Positions 25,882-38,180 of a DNA stretch of 58,504 nt are shown piece by piece. The notes beneath the pieces were generated by a model, which was not told the DNA's origin, made no database searches, and worked only from the letters and a program-made list of their open reading frames with translations. The stretch is from Acanthamoeba sp. SK_2022b. Lineage: Eukaryota; Discosea; Longamoebia; Acanthamoebidae. Made by a program: the position numbers and the translations under genes. The stretch spans positions 1 through 58,504 of the forward strand of contig JANDJZ010000122.1 of NCBI GenBank assembly GCA_027943245.1, in the 5' to 3' direction. Position 1 is the first letter of the stretch; the number at the start of each line of letters is the position of its first letter.

Positions 25882-27351
25882 TCACTCCTCGGCCCTCTCC
25901 TCCTGTACCACCATCGCGTCCGTCTCCTCACTGGGCGCGCCCTCGAGGCCCTCAGCCGCATCACCTTCCTGCTCTCCCTCTTGTTGCTGCTGCTGTGGTT
26001 GCTCCTCTTCGTCTTCATCCTCCTGCTCCTCTTCGTCGTCTTCCATCTCCGCCTGCAGGGCAGCCAACTCTGCCCTCAGCTGCTCCTGCTTGGCCCTCAG
26101 CTGCTCCTGTTGTCGTAGTAGTAGTAGTAGTAGTTGTTGTTGTTGTTGCGTTACAAGTCGCCCTAATTGTTGAGCGAGCAAAGAGGGATGGGCGATGACG
26201 CACCTCCACTTCTTTGATGTGGGCCTCGTCCGGCTCCTCGTCCTCATCGCCGGCAAGCTTGGCGGCGGCCATCTCCTCGCCCTCCGCGCTCAAGTCGGCG
26301 CTCTGAAGTTCCTCTCCCTCGGCCTTGACGCCAGCGGCGGCCTTTGATTTGACATCTCGCTTCTTGTTGGCCAACGGGCCCTTTTTGGCCGGCGCGGCCG
26401 CCGCTGGAGTGACAGCCTTACGCTTGCGATTGCCGGGAGTGGCGGCCTTGGCCGAGGCCGCAGGAACGGCCGCGGGCCTGGCTGCCGCGCCCTTGGCCTT
26501 CACGCCACCCTTTGCTGTCGACGTTGCCGGCGGTATCTTGCTCAGGTTGGGCGGCTGGGAGGAGGCCGACGCCACGACGGCGTCGAGGTAGGGCAGAGTC
26601 CTGTCCCTGTTGCCGCTGTCGCCCCACGTGTTCCCCGCCTTCTTGCGGCCGGCCCTGTCGCGCCACGAGTTCACCCGAAATTCGTTAGGCGACTCCACCC
26701 AGCGCGAGTGAGGGTGCGTGTGCGCACTCACCGAGACCTCCTGGCGTCGTCGTCAGCCATGGTGGCGTCGAGCTCGGATTGGCCCATGTGCAGTCTGTAG
26801 GCCACAAAAACGCGCCGAATCAGCAGGAGGGAAAACCTGGCGTGAAGCAGGAGGGGAGGAGTACCCGGCGGAAAGCTTGGCGAGCTCGATGAGGGTCTCG
26901 TCCTCGGAGACCCGCTTGAGCTCCATCTTGTGCCGCTCCTCGGGCACCCGGAGGACCTGCCGGAGGTCCTGCAACAGCTGCGCCTTCTTCCACGTAAGTT
27001 CGCCCTGCGCACGGAAAGCGCTCACCAGAGCGCAGTACGCCTCCACCTCTACACGTGGAGACGAACAGTAATGCAGGTGCAAATCGAATCGTTAGCCGAT
27101 GCGCCCCCCCCCCCCCGCTCGCTTCATTCGACATTGGAGGCGCACCCAGCCGTCGCAATTGCTGCTCCAACTTTGCCCTCCTTGCACCCGGGGCGATGTC
27201 CCCAGCCGGGGATGCTGTGAATTGGGCGAGAGTTGAGAGGGAGCGAAAGAAAACAAGAAGGGTTCGATCAGATGACCGTTGGTTCAACGGAAAGACGACA
27301 TCCTCGCTATTCCATCTCTTGGACTGAGAATGACGTACTTTTGTCGTCCAT
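25882..27351 (-). CDS. ENT (EMSY N-terminal) domain protein
   Basis: Probable nuclear chromatin-associated protein. Exons 27351-27339 (13 nt, reading MDDK), 27214-27146, 27048-26865, 26794-26732, 26654-26204 and 26106-25882 sum to 1005 nt (334 aa). The ENT domain (about residues 16-85) reads LEQQLRRLEVEAYCALVSAF, then RAQGELTWKKAQLLQDL and RHKMELKRVSEDETLIELAK, matching the helical ENT fold of human EMSY and plant EMSY-like proteins. After it come a K/A-rich basic region (RKRKAVT, PLANKKRDVKS; nuclear-localisation-like) and an acidic coiled coil with EEEQEDEDEEEQPQQQQQ. No Tudor/Agenet domain is seen. The tiny first exon is an inference from frame and splice sites. The gene is divergent from kinase 2. 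Confidence 0.78.
26115..26149. repeat. (GTA)n(GTT)n trinucleotide tract
   Basis: About six GTA/TAG units followed by five TTG units within the last intron (26107-26203) of the minus-strand ENT gene, close to its 3' splice site. Confidence 0.85.
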
Positions 27352-27538
27352 CTATTATCGGATCTCTAAGAGAGCGCTACACAAAACAAAAGAAACCAAA
27401 ATAACCGTTAGGGCCTGGAATAAATCGGCTGAAAAATGATGTGTGCAATTCTGAATATTTGTCGTCTAGGCAACAACGAGGTTGGTGCTCGCCGAGGTAC
27501 TGGGTCATCATCTACAATTTTCGTTCTTTGTGATCACA

Positions 27539-29159
<1,621 letters not shown>

Positions 29160-29649
29160 AATTGTGCAGCCCAGGGGCCGACCATCCTCTTCTTCTCTCG
29201 TCTCCTTCCTCTGCCCGGCATCTATCCATCTCGCCCACTCACTGCCGAGGATCTATCATCTCCAGATCGCAAGGCCTCACTCGAGCATCCCCCGTCCCCT
29301 TTTCACACCTGTTCACCTGCCTGGTGTGGTTGTAGTTGTTATTCTTTGTTTTGTGTCACAAAACCGCAAGCCCATATGACTGCCGCTGTTGTTGGGGTTG
29401 GGCGTCTCGTGTGCCCTTGGGCAGATGGACCACATCTCCCATCAGTGCCCTCAAGCTCCTGCCACGCAGTCGATCCCGTGTATTGCGTGCCTCCCATCAG
29501 CAAGGGCTACAGTGTTCACAGAGTGGGCTGCCCCATTTTTCGAATATGAAACTCCAAGAAAGCAATCAGAGGGTTATCCTTTTCCAGGCCGCAGCTTTTG
29601 GGGAGGATACAGCAAGACCACGGCCTGAAGGAGGGGGCTGGTGTAGGCC
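29160..29649. other. Kinase 2 3' region and ARM gene promoter
   Basis: 490 bp between tandem genes. Pyrimidine-rich first half; a few open frames without recognisable protein. An upstream start of the ARM gene cannot be excluded because its ATG was chosen by splice logic. Confidence 0.4.
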
Positions 29650-32600
29650 ATGCCAGCGTTTGCGACAGCCTCCTACTTCTTCTATGAGGATGATGACAGT
29701 AAAACAAGTACGCAGTGTGCATTTTTTGGGGCACTTATTTCTTTTTATTTTATTTCTGATATATCGCTTGGACGGAAGCTGACCGGGCGTACCTGATCAA
29801 ACAGATGCTTTGGCTCATAAATTCAAAAGCTTCTCCATCCAACAACTGACACAGCTGCTCGCTGCTCCTTCGATTCAAACCGAGTATCGAAAGCATGCTC
29901 TGATTGAGATTGGCAAGCGGGCCCTTGGTACGATCGGTACCATCAGTCCGTAAAGTTGCGCGGCATAACATCTTGTCGTGTGCTACACGTATAGACGCAA
30001 ACAACAGCTTCGAACTGTTCGAAAAGGGTGCAATCGATGCAACGATTGCCAACCTCAGATCGGAAGACGAGGACGTGCTGGAGCTGGCCACGCGAGCCCT
30101 CATCAATATCTCTGTTGACGGTCCCTCTCTCCCTCCTCGATGCTGTGAACCGCTTAGAGCTTCAACCTTTTATTTATGAATTATATAAGTTTTTTTTGTA
30201 TTTATATCTTTATATTTTTCGTCCACTCAATTAAACAATATGACCAGAGGCCAGCAGAGACGACGTGTACGACGGTGGCGGCATCCCTTTGCTGGTCGGC
30301 CTCCTGCAGCACGCCAACGAGAACGTACAGGCCAACGTGGCCTGGGCTCTCATCAACCTCACCAACAACGGTTCGCGAGACCACGACGTTGTGCTGCGGT
30401 TATGTGCGCACGCCGCGGCGTTTTGTTTGACACCGTTTTAAAAAACACGCCGTGACGCGTCGTATGACAAACGCAGATGCGAACAAGGAGAGCGTATGCG
30501 AGGTACCACAAGCCATTCCATGCCTCGTGGCACTTGCGGCCGGCACCAACTCCGCCCTCAGGACCTACGCCCTTAAGCTGCTTGCCAACCTATCCGAGTC
30601 CTGTACGCCCGCTGTGTCGTGTTGCGTGGAACGACCGAACGATATTGACAACTTCATGTGGTTGGTTGGTTGGTTGGTTGGTGGTTCACTCACTCGTCCA
30701 TTTCTGCACAGTAACCAACCAAAAGCTCATGCTGGAGGCATCCAGCACCGTGCCCCTGTTCAAGATACTGGTCTCGTCGCGCGACATGTCCCTTATCTCA
30801 TACATCCTCTACTTCTTCCGCAACCTAACCAAGACCCGTACTCATCCACCCATCCACGCGTTTCATGATCGAGTTGCGGCCGTTTATTGACTGACCACGG
30901 ACGCTCCTTCCACTCGGTTGGCCAGCCGAAGGCAAAGACGCGATGCAGGCGGCGGCTGGCCTGAAGGTGTTTGTGCACCTGCTCAAGACCTACACGAGCC
31001 CTCAGGTGCTGGGTCCGGTCCTCCTCATACTGAGCTCCCTTGCCGGCCCCGGTACCGCCCAGAATTTGTGTGTCGCATGCCGCGTCGTGGGTCGCGTAGT
31101 TTGGTGACGATCATCATCGACGACGTGCAGACACCACGCTCCAAATGTTGAAGCTGGGCGTGCTATCGCCGCTTATGCAAATCATCGATGGCGGACAGGA
31201 AACTCTGCTCATCTTCGCGCTCAGCCTGCTCAAGGCCTTCACTGCCAACCGTAACCTGTCCTCATCACCACTGTGACACTGTCGTCACGTTCTCCCCACA
31301 AGAAGCGGGCTCACCCTCCATGCGTGCGTTATATCATTTAAACCTACGCAGCGGCAACATACAAGGTGCTGCTTAAGGTGGTGGCCGACAGCCCCGGCAT
31401 CAAGCGCGTGCTGGCCCACAAGCAGCCCAAGGCGCCGCTGTTGCTGCTCCAGCTCATCCAGATTGTGATCCCACAAGGTCCGCGCAGAGCCTTTGCGCCT
31501 TCTCACGAGCTGACCGTTCACCCTCTCTTGCCTTGTGCGTCGCGTACAGACATGACCGTCGAGGACGTGAGTGCGTGCGTGGTTCTTGATGCCCTCATGA
31601 ACGCTCTCGTCACGGAGACCGCCATGCACACCGAAGTCCAGAAGGCCATCCTCACTATCGTCCTCCCGCTCGCCAAGCTCGGTAGGCCTCCCTCTCTCCC
31701 CAAACCGCCAACTCTGCTTCCTCACCCTCTGGCATCGTGTGACGTGTGGTCGTACACGCGTGGGCTCGCCAGGGAATGAGTACCTGTTCCAGGATCACTG
31801 CTTGGCGGCCGTTGTTGGCAAGGCGTCCTCGGAGGACCTGGATGTCCAGCAGCGCGCCCTCCATCTGCTTGCCTTCCTCGCTCTCAACCGTACGCTGCTC
31901 CCCCCCCTCTCTGCTCCCCACAAACACTCCACGCGCTGCGCCGTGTGCTCACCGTCGGTGGGGGGGATCCAATGTGGATGCAGCCGGCGCGCGCATCAAG
32001 ATCGCCAAAATCGGGGGACTGAACAAGCTGCTCACCATCCTGGCCGACCCAGAGGACGACCCCATGGTCCTCACGCTCGCCATTCTCGTGCTCCAGAACC
32101 TCCTCCTCGACGGTATCCCGCCGCCTCACCGCATCTCGCTTCTCCTCGCCTGGCGCTACTGACACGAGCACAACGAAACCACAGTCAAGCTGAGGGACAT
32201 CGTGATCAAGACGCAGCGGTTGCGCCTGGGCCCCTATTTGCAGGCCACGGACGCGCCGCAGCTGGTGGCGGCGGCCCAGCGCCTGCTGCAGTCGATCAAG
32301 GTCTCGCTCGAGGCCACCGCCAAGTCCAAGGCGCCACTGCCGCGCTCCGTCTCTGGCGACCTGCGCCGCAGCGTGTCCAAGGACCGCGGGGCGTCGCCGC
32401 CGCCCACCCCTGGGGCCTCCAAGCCCGACAACGCGCCTGAAAGCCAAGTCGCACGGCCGCAGCCGCAGCTGCAACAGAAGCCTACGGCCAGCGAGGCGAG
32501 CGCCGGCGGAGTTGCTGCTGCTGGGACTGGTGGCGCGACGACCGCAGCGCCGGCTGCCGAAGGCGGCGATGACAGCGACAGCCCCATCGAGCTCCTCAAG

Positions 32601-32724
32601 CGGCGGTCCTCGCAGATCATGCTCTCGACCGTGCGCTGCCTCTTTCTCCCCGCCCGCCACCCATGATGGGATTGGGCACCGCTCATCGGGCCGACCCTCG
32701 TCTGAATGCCGTGCTACTCCCTCC

Positions 32725-32788
<64 letters not shown>

Positions 32789-34974
32789 TGCAGATCGCCT
32801 ACAAGGTGACGTATGAAACGGAAGTCAAGGTGGTGCGGGTCGCCATCGGCGCGTCCTGGCAGGAATTGCGCGAAAAGATATTCGCCAAGTTCCCCGCCCT
32901 CGACCCATTCACCACCATCGTCAAGTACAAGGACCTGGTAATTCATTTACAATTCTCGCTTTGTTTTTATTACTGCAATAATCGAATCGGTCATTATAAA
33001 CAAAACAAATCTTTAAAAATATTCAACTCATATCAATATAAAATGGTGGTGCAATGCAGGCGGGCGATTTGGTTACGCTCGAGTCGAGCGAGGATGTCGA
33101 GTTCGCGTTGGCTCTCTCGCTGGACAGCAGCCGGGCTCTCACGTCCCAGCCCACGCTCGTCGTCCACCTCGTGCGGGCCTCCACCCCTGCGACCTCGGCC
33201 CATCACCTCGGCGGCTCCGATGGGCGCGGGGGCGGCAGCGTCAGCGGCCCGAGCGGCACCAAGACCATCCACGACCTGTCAAAGGACATCACGGTGACCA
33301 TCCTGGGCTTCCTGTCCGACCCGCGCGATCTCGCCTGCGCGTCGATGACCTGCAAGCGCTGGTCCGCCTACGTGGCCGACGGCAGCTCGGAGCTGTGGAA
33401 GTCGCTCTTCCAGCGGCTGCACCGCGAGCCCCGGAAGCGCGGGGCACGCGACTCGTACGAGGGGCCAGCTGCCCCCGATGCCTCGTCAACGTCGACGCCC
33501 AGCCCCGCGCAGCGCCTCTCATTCAACACGATGATGACATCAGCCCCCAGGCCCGGCGAGACAGTCACCTCGCCCGCGCCCGCGCCCGCGCCCGCCCCTG
33601 CCAGGCCCAGGAGAGCGCCCCGCGGTCAAGGTACCACCGCGCGCGTGCGCATACGCACACGCAAGCGCGCGGGCTTTGCTGAAGACGCACACGCGCGCAG
33701 TGGAACAAGAGGGCAACTGGAAGGAGATGCTGGTCAAGGAGCAGAGGGACAGCGAGCTGGAGGCCCAGCACTTCCAAACGCTGCGGGTGATGAAGGAGCA
33801 CCAAGAGCCGGTGGTCGGAGTGCAGATGCACAAGTCCGGATCCCACTTCTTCTCCTGTTCTTTCGACGGAACGGTCAAGGGTAAGCCTTGCCCTCCTCCC
33901 AATCCTCCCACGGACAGCATCCGCCCAACCACTGGACAACATGGGGGGGGGCTACGTTTCGGCAGTGTGGGACACGGGCTCGCAGCGCGTGGTGGGCTCG
34001 ACCAAGGCCCATCGAGATATCGTGAGCGCCATTGGGGCCTCTGACCGGTTCCTGCTCTCCGGGTCCTGGGACCGCACCGTCAAGGTGCGTTTCCTCTCAC
34101 GTCATTGGCGCGCGGGTGTAGCGTTGCGCCTGCAGGTTGTAGCTCAGGAGGGTGATACATGCGCGGGATGTGGACAGGTGTGGGAGCTACAAGGGACGCG
34201 CGTGGGCCGGTGCATCAACAACCTGAGGCACGAGGGCAAAGTCTATTGCCTCCAATCGACAGCCTCGGTCCTGGTCACTGGCGCCTCCGACAAGCTGGTC
34301 CGGTTGTGGGACGTCACGCGTGGCGAATGCCTACAGACGCTCAAAGGTTATTCTCTTTTAGTTTTTTTATTTTTTTTATTTTTATTATTATTATAAGCTT
34401 GGTGATGCTTTTGAGTCCAACTGATTGCTTTGCTCATCGTGATAGGGCACCAGAGCGAGGTCATGTCGCTTGCCCATTCGAATGGGCGGCTGTTCAGCGG
34501 CGGCAACAGAGTGACCCTCGTGTGGGACCTGGCCACGGGGGCTAACATCGCCACCCTCATCGGCCACGGCGGAGAGGTCAACTGCGTGCAGGCCGACGAG
34601 ACGCGGGTCGTCACCGGAGGGTGGGACAAGACCGTCAAGCTGTGGGACCCCCGCACCTGGCTATGTGAGCAGACTGTGCGAGGGCACACGTGGCCCGTGC
34701 GTTGCCTCCAATACGACGAGGTCCGATTCTCCCTCTCCAAAAAACAGCTTCGGTGGTCGTGGCCACTCACAGCCGCGCCATGCAGGCCACCAACCGACTG
34801 GTGACGGGCTCTGCCGACAAGACGCTGAAAATCTGGGACCTGCGCATGTTTAGCGAGTGCCTCAACACGCTGGAGGGCCACACCAACTTCGTGTCGTGCC
34901 TCTCCTTCGTAGGCGACATCCTTGTCTCGGGCTCCGACGACTGCTCCATCCGCCTATGGAACATTAGTGCATAA
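29650..34974 (+). CDS. ARM repeat - PB1 - F-box - WD40 fusion protein
   Basis: One continuous 20-exon gene of 3525 nt (1,174 aa). Exons: 29650-29707, 29805-29927, 29995-30120, 30248-30370, 30477-30602, 30712-30837, 30926-31051, 31131-31250, 31352-31477, 31550-31681, 31773-31889, 31984-32112, 32185-32630, 32794-32937, 33060-33630, 33701-33880, 33966-34084, 34178-34346, 34446-34720, 34786-34974. Residues about 20-477 are armadillo repeats (for example GGIPLLVGLLQHANENVQ and VAWALINLTNN), 478-626 a low-complexity linker, 627-705 a PB1 domain (KYKD... GDLVTLESSEDVEFAL), 745-795 an F-box (ITVTILGFLSDPRDLACASM, CKRWSAY), 885-1174 WD40 blades (LVTGASDKLVRLWDV, VVTGGWDKTVKLWDP, LVSGSDDCSIRLWNI). Probable SCF receptor with two extra protein-binding modules. 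The start codon is the weakest point; all later junctions keep frame. Confidence 0.88.
30660..30682. repeat. (GGTT)n tetranucleotide tract
   Basis: About five to six GGTT/GTTG units inside the ARM gene intron 30603-30711. Confidence 0.85.
32727..32787. repeat. (GT)n microsatellite in ARM gene intron
   Basis: About 30 GT units ending 6 nt before the exon that opens the PB1 domain (3' splice site GGTGCAG|ATC at 32793/32794). It takes the place of the usual pyrimidine tract. Confidence 0.95.
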
Positions 34975-35195
34975 GCCTTGGTCTCGTCAGATCCCACACG
35001 CTTTGACCCCCTCCAGACAATCGTCCAATGTACCATAAACCGTTGTACTTGGTACCCACATTTTCGCCGGGAGAACCTTAGCGACCCGCGCAGGTTCGTT
35101 TTAATCGGTAATAGTAATGGTAATATGAAAACTGTCTGAGTGGGTTGGTGCGGCAGCCCTATGGGCCCACCAACTCTTGTGGGTAACCAGGGCAC

Positions 35196-38092
35196 TCAGT
35201 AGAACACCTGTTCGGAAGCGAATAGCACGCAGGAGATGAGCCGTGTGCAGTGAGCGTGCATACCCGTATGCGATTTTTGAAAGTACCTCGGGGCTAAAGG
35301 TGCCGTGGAAGCCGTAGGGCGTGTGGTGCGCCAAGTTGACCCTGGCGATGGGCCCACGGGCGAGGTCTCGAGCATCGAGCACGACAAATTGCGTGCGGTG
35401 CCGCTTGCAGTCGTACAGCTGGGCGATAACCCAACCATCGTCCTCCTCCCTACGCCCACCACCACGTCAACACTCGAATCTCACTACAATACAAAGGAAT
35501 AAAATATAGAACTAACCTGCCGGGTCCAGGGCGAGGCACGAACACCGGCTCGCCCAAGGTGGATAGCTCCTGCCTCGCGCTCCACACCTGGCGCTCGAGC
35601 CCTGAACAGTCAAGTTGACACGTCAAAATGTCTATTCGTAATAATAATAATGTTTTGATTATGAATAAAGAAAAGAAAAGAAGTACCCTTGCGGTCAAAT
35701 TTGACGATCTCCTGGTAGGGAATGTGCTTCTGCGGCGAGTCCGACGCCATCAGGTACGCGTACCGCCACCTCTTGCCCGCGATGGTCGGATGGACCTGCA
35801 ACGCACACGAGACACGAGCGCGCGTTTGAGAGACAGCGGGTGGATCGCGGGATGTAGATGACGGGAGGGGGGGGGGAAGGAACAGCGCACGCTGGGGAAT
35901 TCGCAGCTGCAGAAGTCGGCCTTGGAGCGGACGAGGCTGCCCTTCTTGAGATCAAGCGTGTAGTTGTGGACCACGCCCGGCGCCGCGCTGGCGTTGGACA
36001 GCCACATGCCCTTTGGTTTCAAGCGAAATAAGATCAATAAATAAGAGTATCAAAAGTAAATTCATGCAGGTGGTGTACCTGTTCAAACTCCATGGTGAAC
36101 TTCTCTCCAATGCAGACGCTGGAAAAATGGACCTGGTCGCCCTCCTCCCATGCGCTACCTGTTTCGGAAATGCAAAAGAAAAGTTATGATATTTTATAAA
36201 TAAGAACAATAATCAATCGAATAGGACGCAAGAGGCGTACAGTGGTGGTAGATCATGCATGGCTCGGTCTCGAAGAAGCGAGGCTCAGCCCCGTTACGGG
36301 GGATGAGAATCATACGCGAAGGCACCTCTGACACGCATTTTTTTTAATATATATATATATATATATATATTGGTAAGTAAATATTATCAAACACTAACAG
36401 AAAAGGAATCGAGCGTGTACCGGGGTAGTAGCGCATGAGCTGGCCCGGCGCGGAGGCGCCCGAGATGATCTTGGCGACGTTGGCCTTGGAGAGCTTGTAG
36501 AAGGGCGTCTGGTGAAAGATGTAGTAGTTCTCGGTCAACAGGAAGTCGTGGCCTGGGCAGTCAGGGAAAGAGCGACAAGAGGACAGTCGGTGTGATCAGA
36601 AGGAGCGACGAAACGGTTCAAGTGGAGGAACAAGTCGGAAGAAAGAAGAAGTCGTAGTACAGTAGTAGTAGCTGTCGAAGGAGTGGACCTGCTTGCGCTG
36701 CACCTGCCAATCGTGATCAAACTCGTAGATGAACAGCTTGCACCGGCCGCTCATCGCCAGCTGAAAGCTATTCAACAGCGTTCATAATAATTTACACCCA
36801 ATCATTTTACTAAAGCAGCAAACGCGTGAAATGAACAAAACGAAAACGAAAAAAAATCAAAATCAAAATCAAAAACAAAAAACATGTAAATGGTGTAACG
36901 TACCTAAAGGTGACGAGGCGGTCGGTGAAGGGGTCGTAGCGGAAGTGGGCCGCCAGGCAATGGGACTCGTTGAGCGCGCCGTTGAGGGTGTCTTTCCCCT
37001 TCGTCTCCAGCGTCGCCGGATCCAGCAGGTAAGGCAAGCCTGCCCACAAACATCTTTATAGCCGCCTGTGTGTGTCGTGTGTTGTGTGTTGTGTGTCGTG
37101 TGTATCGCGTGTGTCGTACCAGACTCCCAGACAGCCAGCAGCTTTCCGCCCCAATAGTAGACGTTGGTGTTGGCCGGGTTCTTGAACCTCTGACCGGGCA
37201 GCTTTGACTTCATGACGTCTTCCGTCCTACGCATGTGTGGCAGGTGTTACCACATCAGCCACGCCTCCCTCCCCCGCGATGGGCACCCCGTCAGCTCGGT
37301 CGGCGTACCATTCGGAAAGGGACTCGCCCCAGGTCAGGGGCGGCTTCGTGCCCATCATTCCTAACGCACGCACAGAACAGGCGCAGAGATTGAGGATGAG
37401 CAGGGATTGTGGACAGTTCGCGAGCTGACGAGATACAGGCCAAGGGTACCCTTGAAGAGAAGCTTGTGGGCCCTCTTCTCCATCACGTAGCCGGTGGTCT
37501 GCACGTACTTGGAGCGGAAGTGGGCCTTCCGGTTGGCAAACTTTATCGCGCAGACCTGGATGGACAGAAACATGAAAACATTACAACATAATAAATAAAA
37601 ATAGAACAAAAAAATGTAGCGTAGGGGTACCATGCCGTCGCCATCGATGGGATGCACCAGAGGGGTGCCGTACACGTCAAGCAGTCCCTGCGCGTAGGGT
37701 TCGAGGGTCAGAAAGGGTTTCCGCAGATTGGGGGGAGGATCTCGTACTGGACCGTTTCGGAAGAGAGTGCCATGCAGGTCAGCAGGCAGTTCTCCCTCCA
37801 CCTCGAGCTCATAATCGAACTCCTACCGCGTTGCTCGTTCAGTGCCTTCAGATGCGGTTGAAATGCATCAATTTTCTTGGGGGGGGGGCACCTGGGGCTG
37901 TGAGGTCCAGCCCTTACCTACAGACTCAGGCGCAAGGTCTAAGGCAGGATCGAGAGCCACTGCGGGCGCGACGGCAATGCCATCACTCTCCAGTTGCTCA
38001 CGTAGCTCAGGGAACAGATGGCGGTAGTAGCCCAGCACGCGCTGACGCGCTTTGTAAAGCTCGCTCGCTGGTGTCTCGGCTGGCCGTTCCAT
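35196..38092 (-). CDS. Carotenoid oxygenase / RPE65-family enzyme
   Basis: Non-haem iron enzyme of the carotenoid cleavage dioxygenase/RPE65 family, which oxidatively cleaves carotenoids, apocarotenoids or stilbenoids. ATG at 38092, about a dozen exons, stop at 35196. Seen: ELPADLHGTLFRNGP near the N terminus, HPIDGDGM, NTNVYYWGGKLLAVWESG, and the four expected iron-ligand histidine contexts: SHCLAAHFRYDP, HDFLLTENY, the YHH/EEGD region, and YGFHGTFSPE. The exon just before the stop appears to be only 12 nt (VFY plus stop) after an intron beginning GTACTTTC, which restores the family-type ending SPEVFY. Without that splice the frame runs about 60 residues further. Substrate is unknown. A (TA)n tract and A/T-rich patches lie in introns. 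Confidence 0.88.
36347..36371. repeat. (AT)n microsatellite
   Basis: About 12 AT units in an intron of the carotenoid-oxygenase gene. Confidence 0.9.
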
Positions 38093-38180
38093 CTCCTTAG
38101 GTCTTGAGAATGAAGAAAAAGCCAAAAAGGGGAAAACAAACGCGTTGGATACACAATTCGTTCGAGCCAAGTACAAAACC

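Noticed and set aside
29160..29649. Extra small gene upstream of the ARM gene
   Set aside because: Several short frames are open but none has splice support or a recognisable domain.
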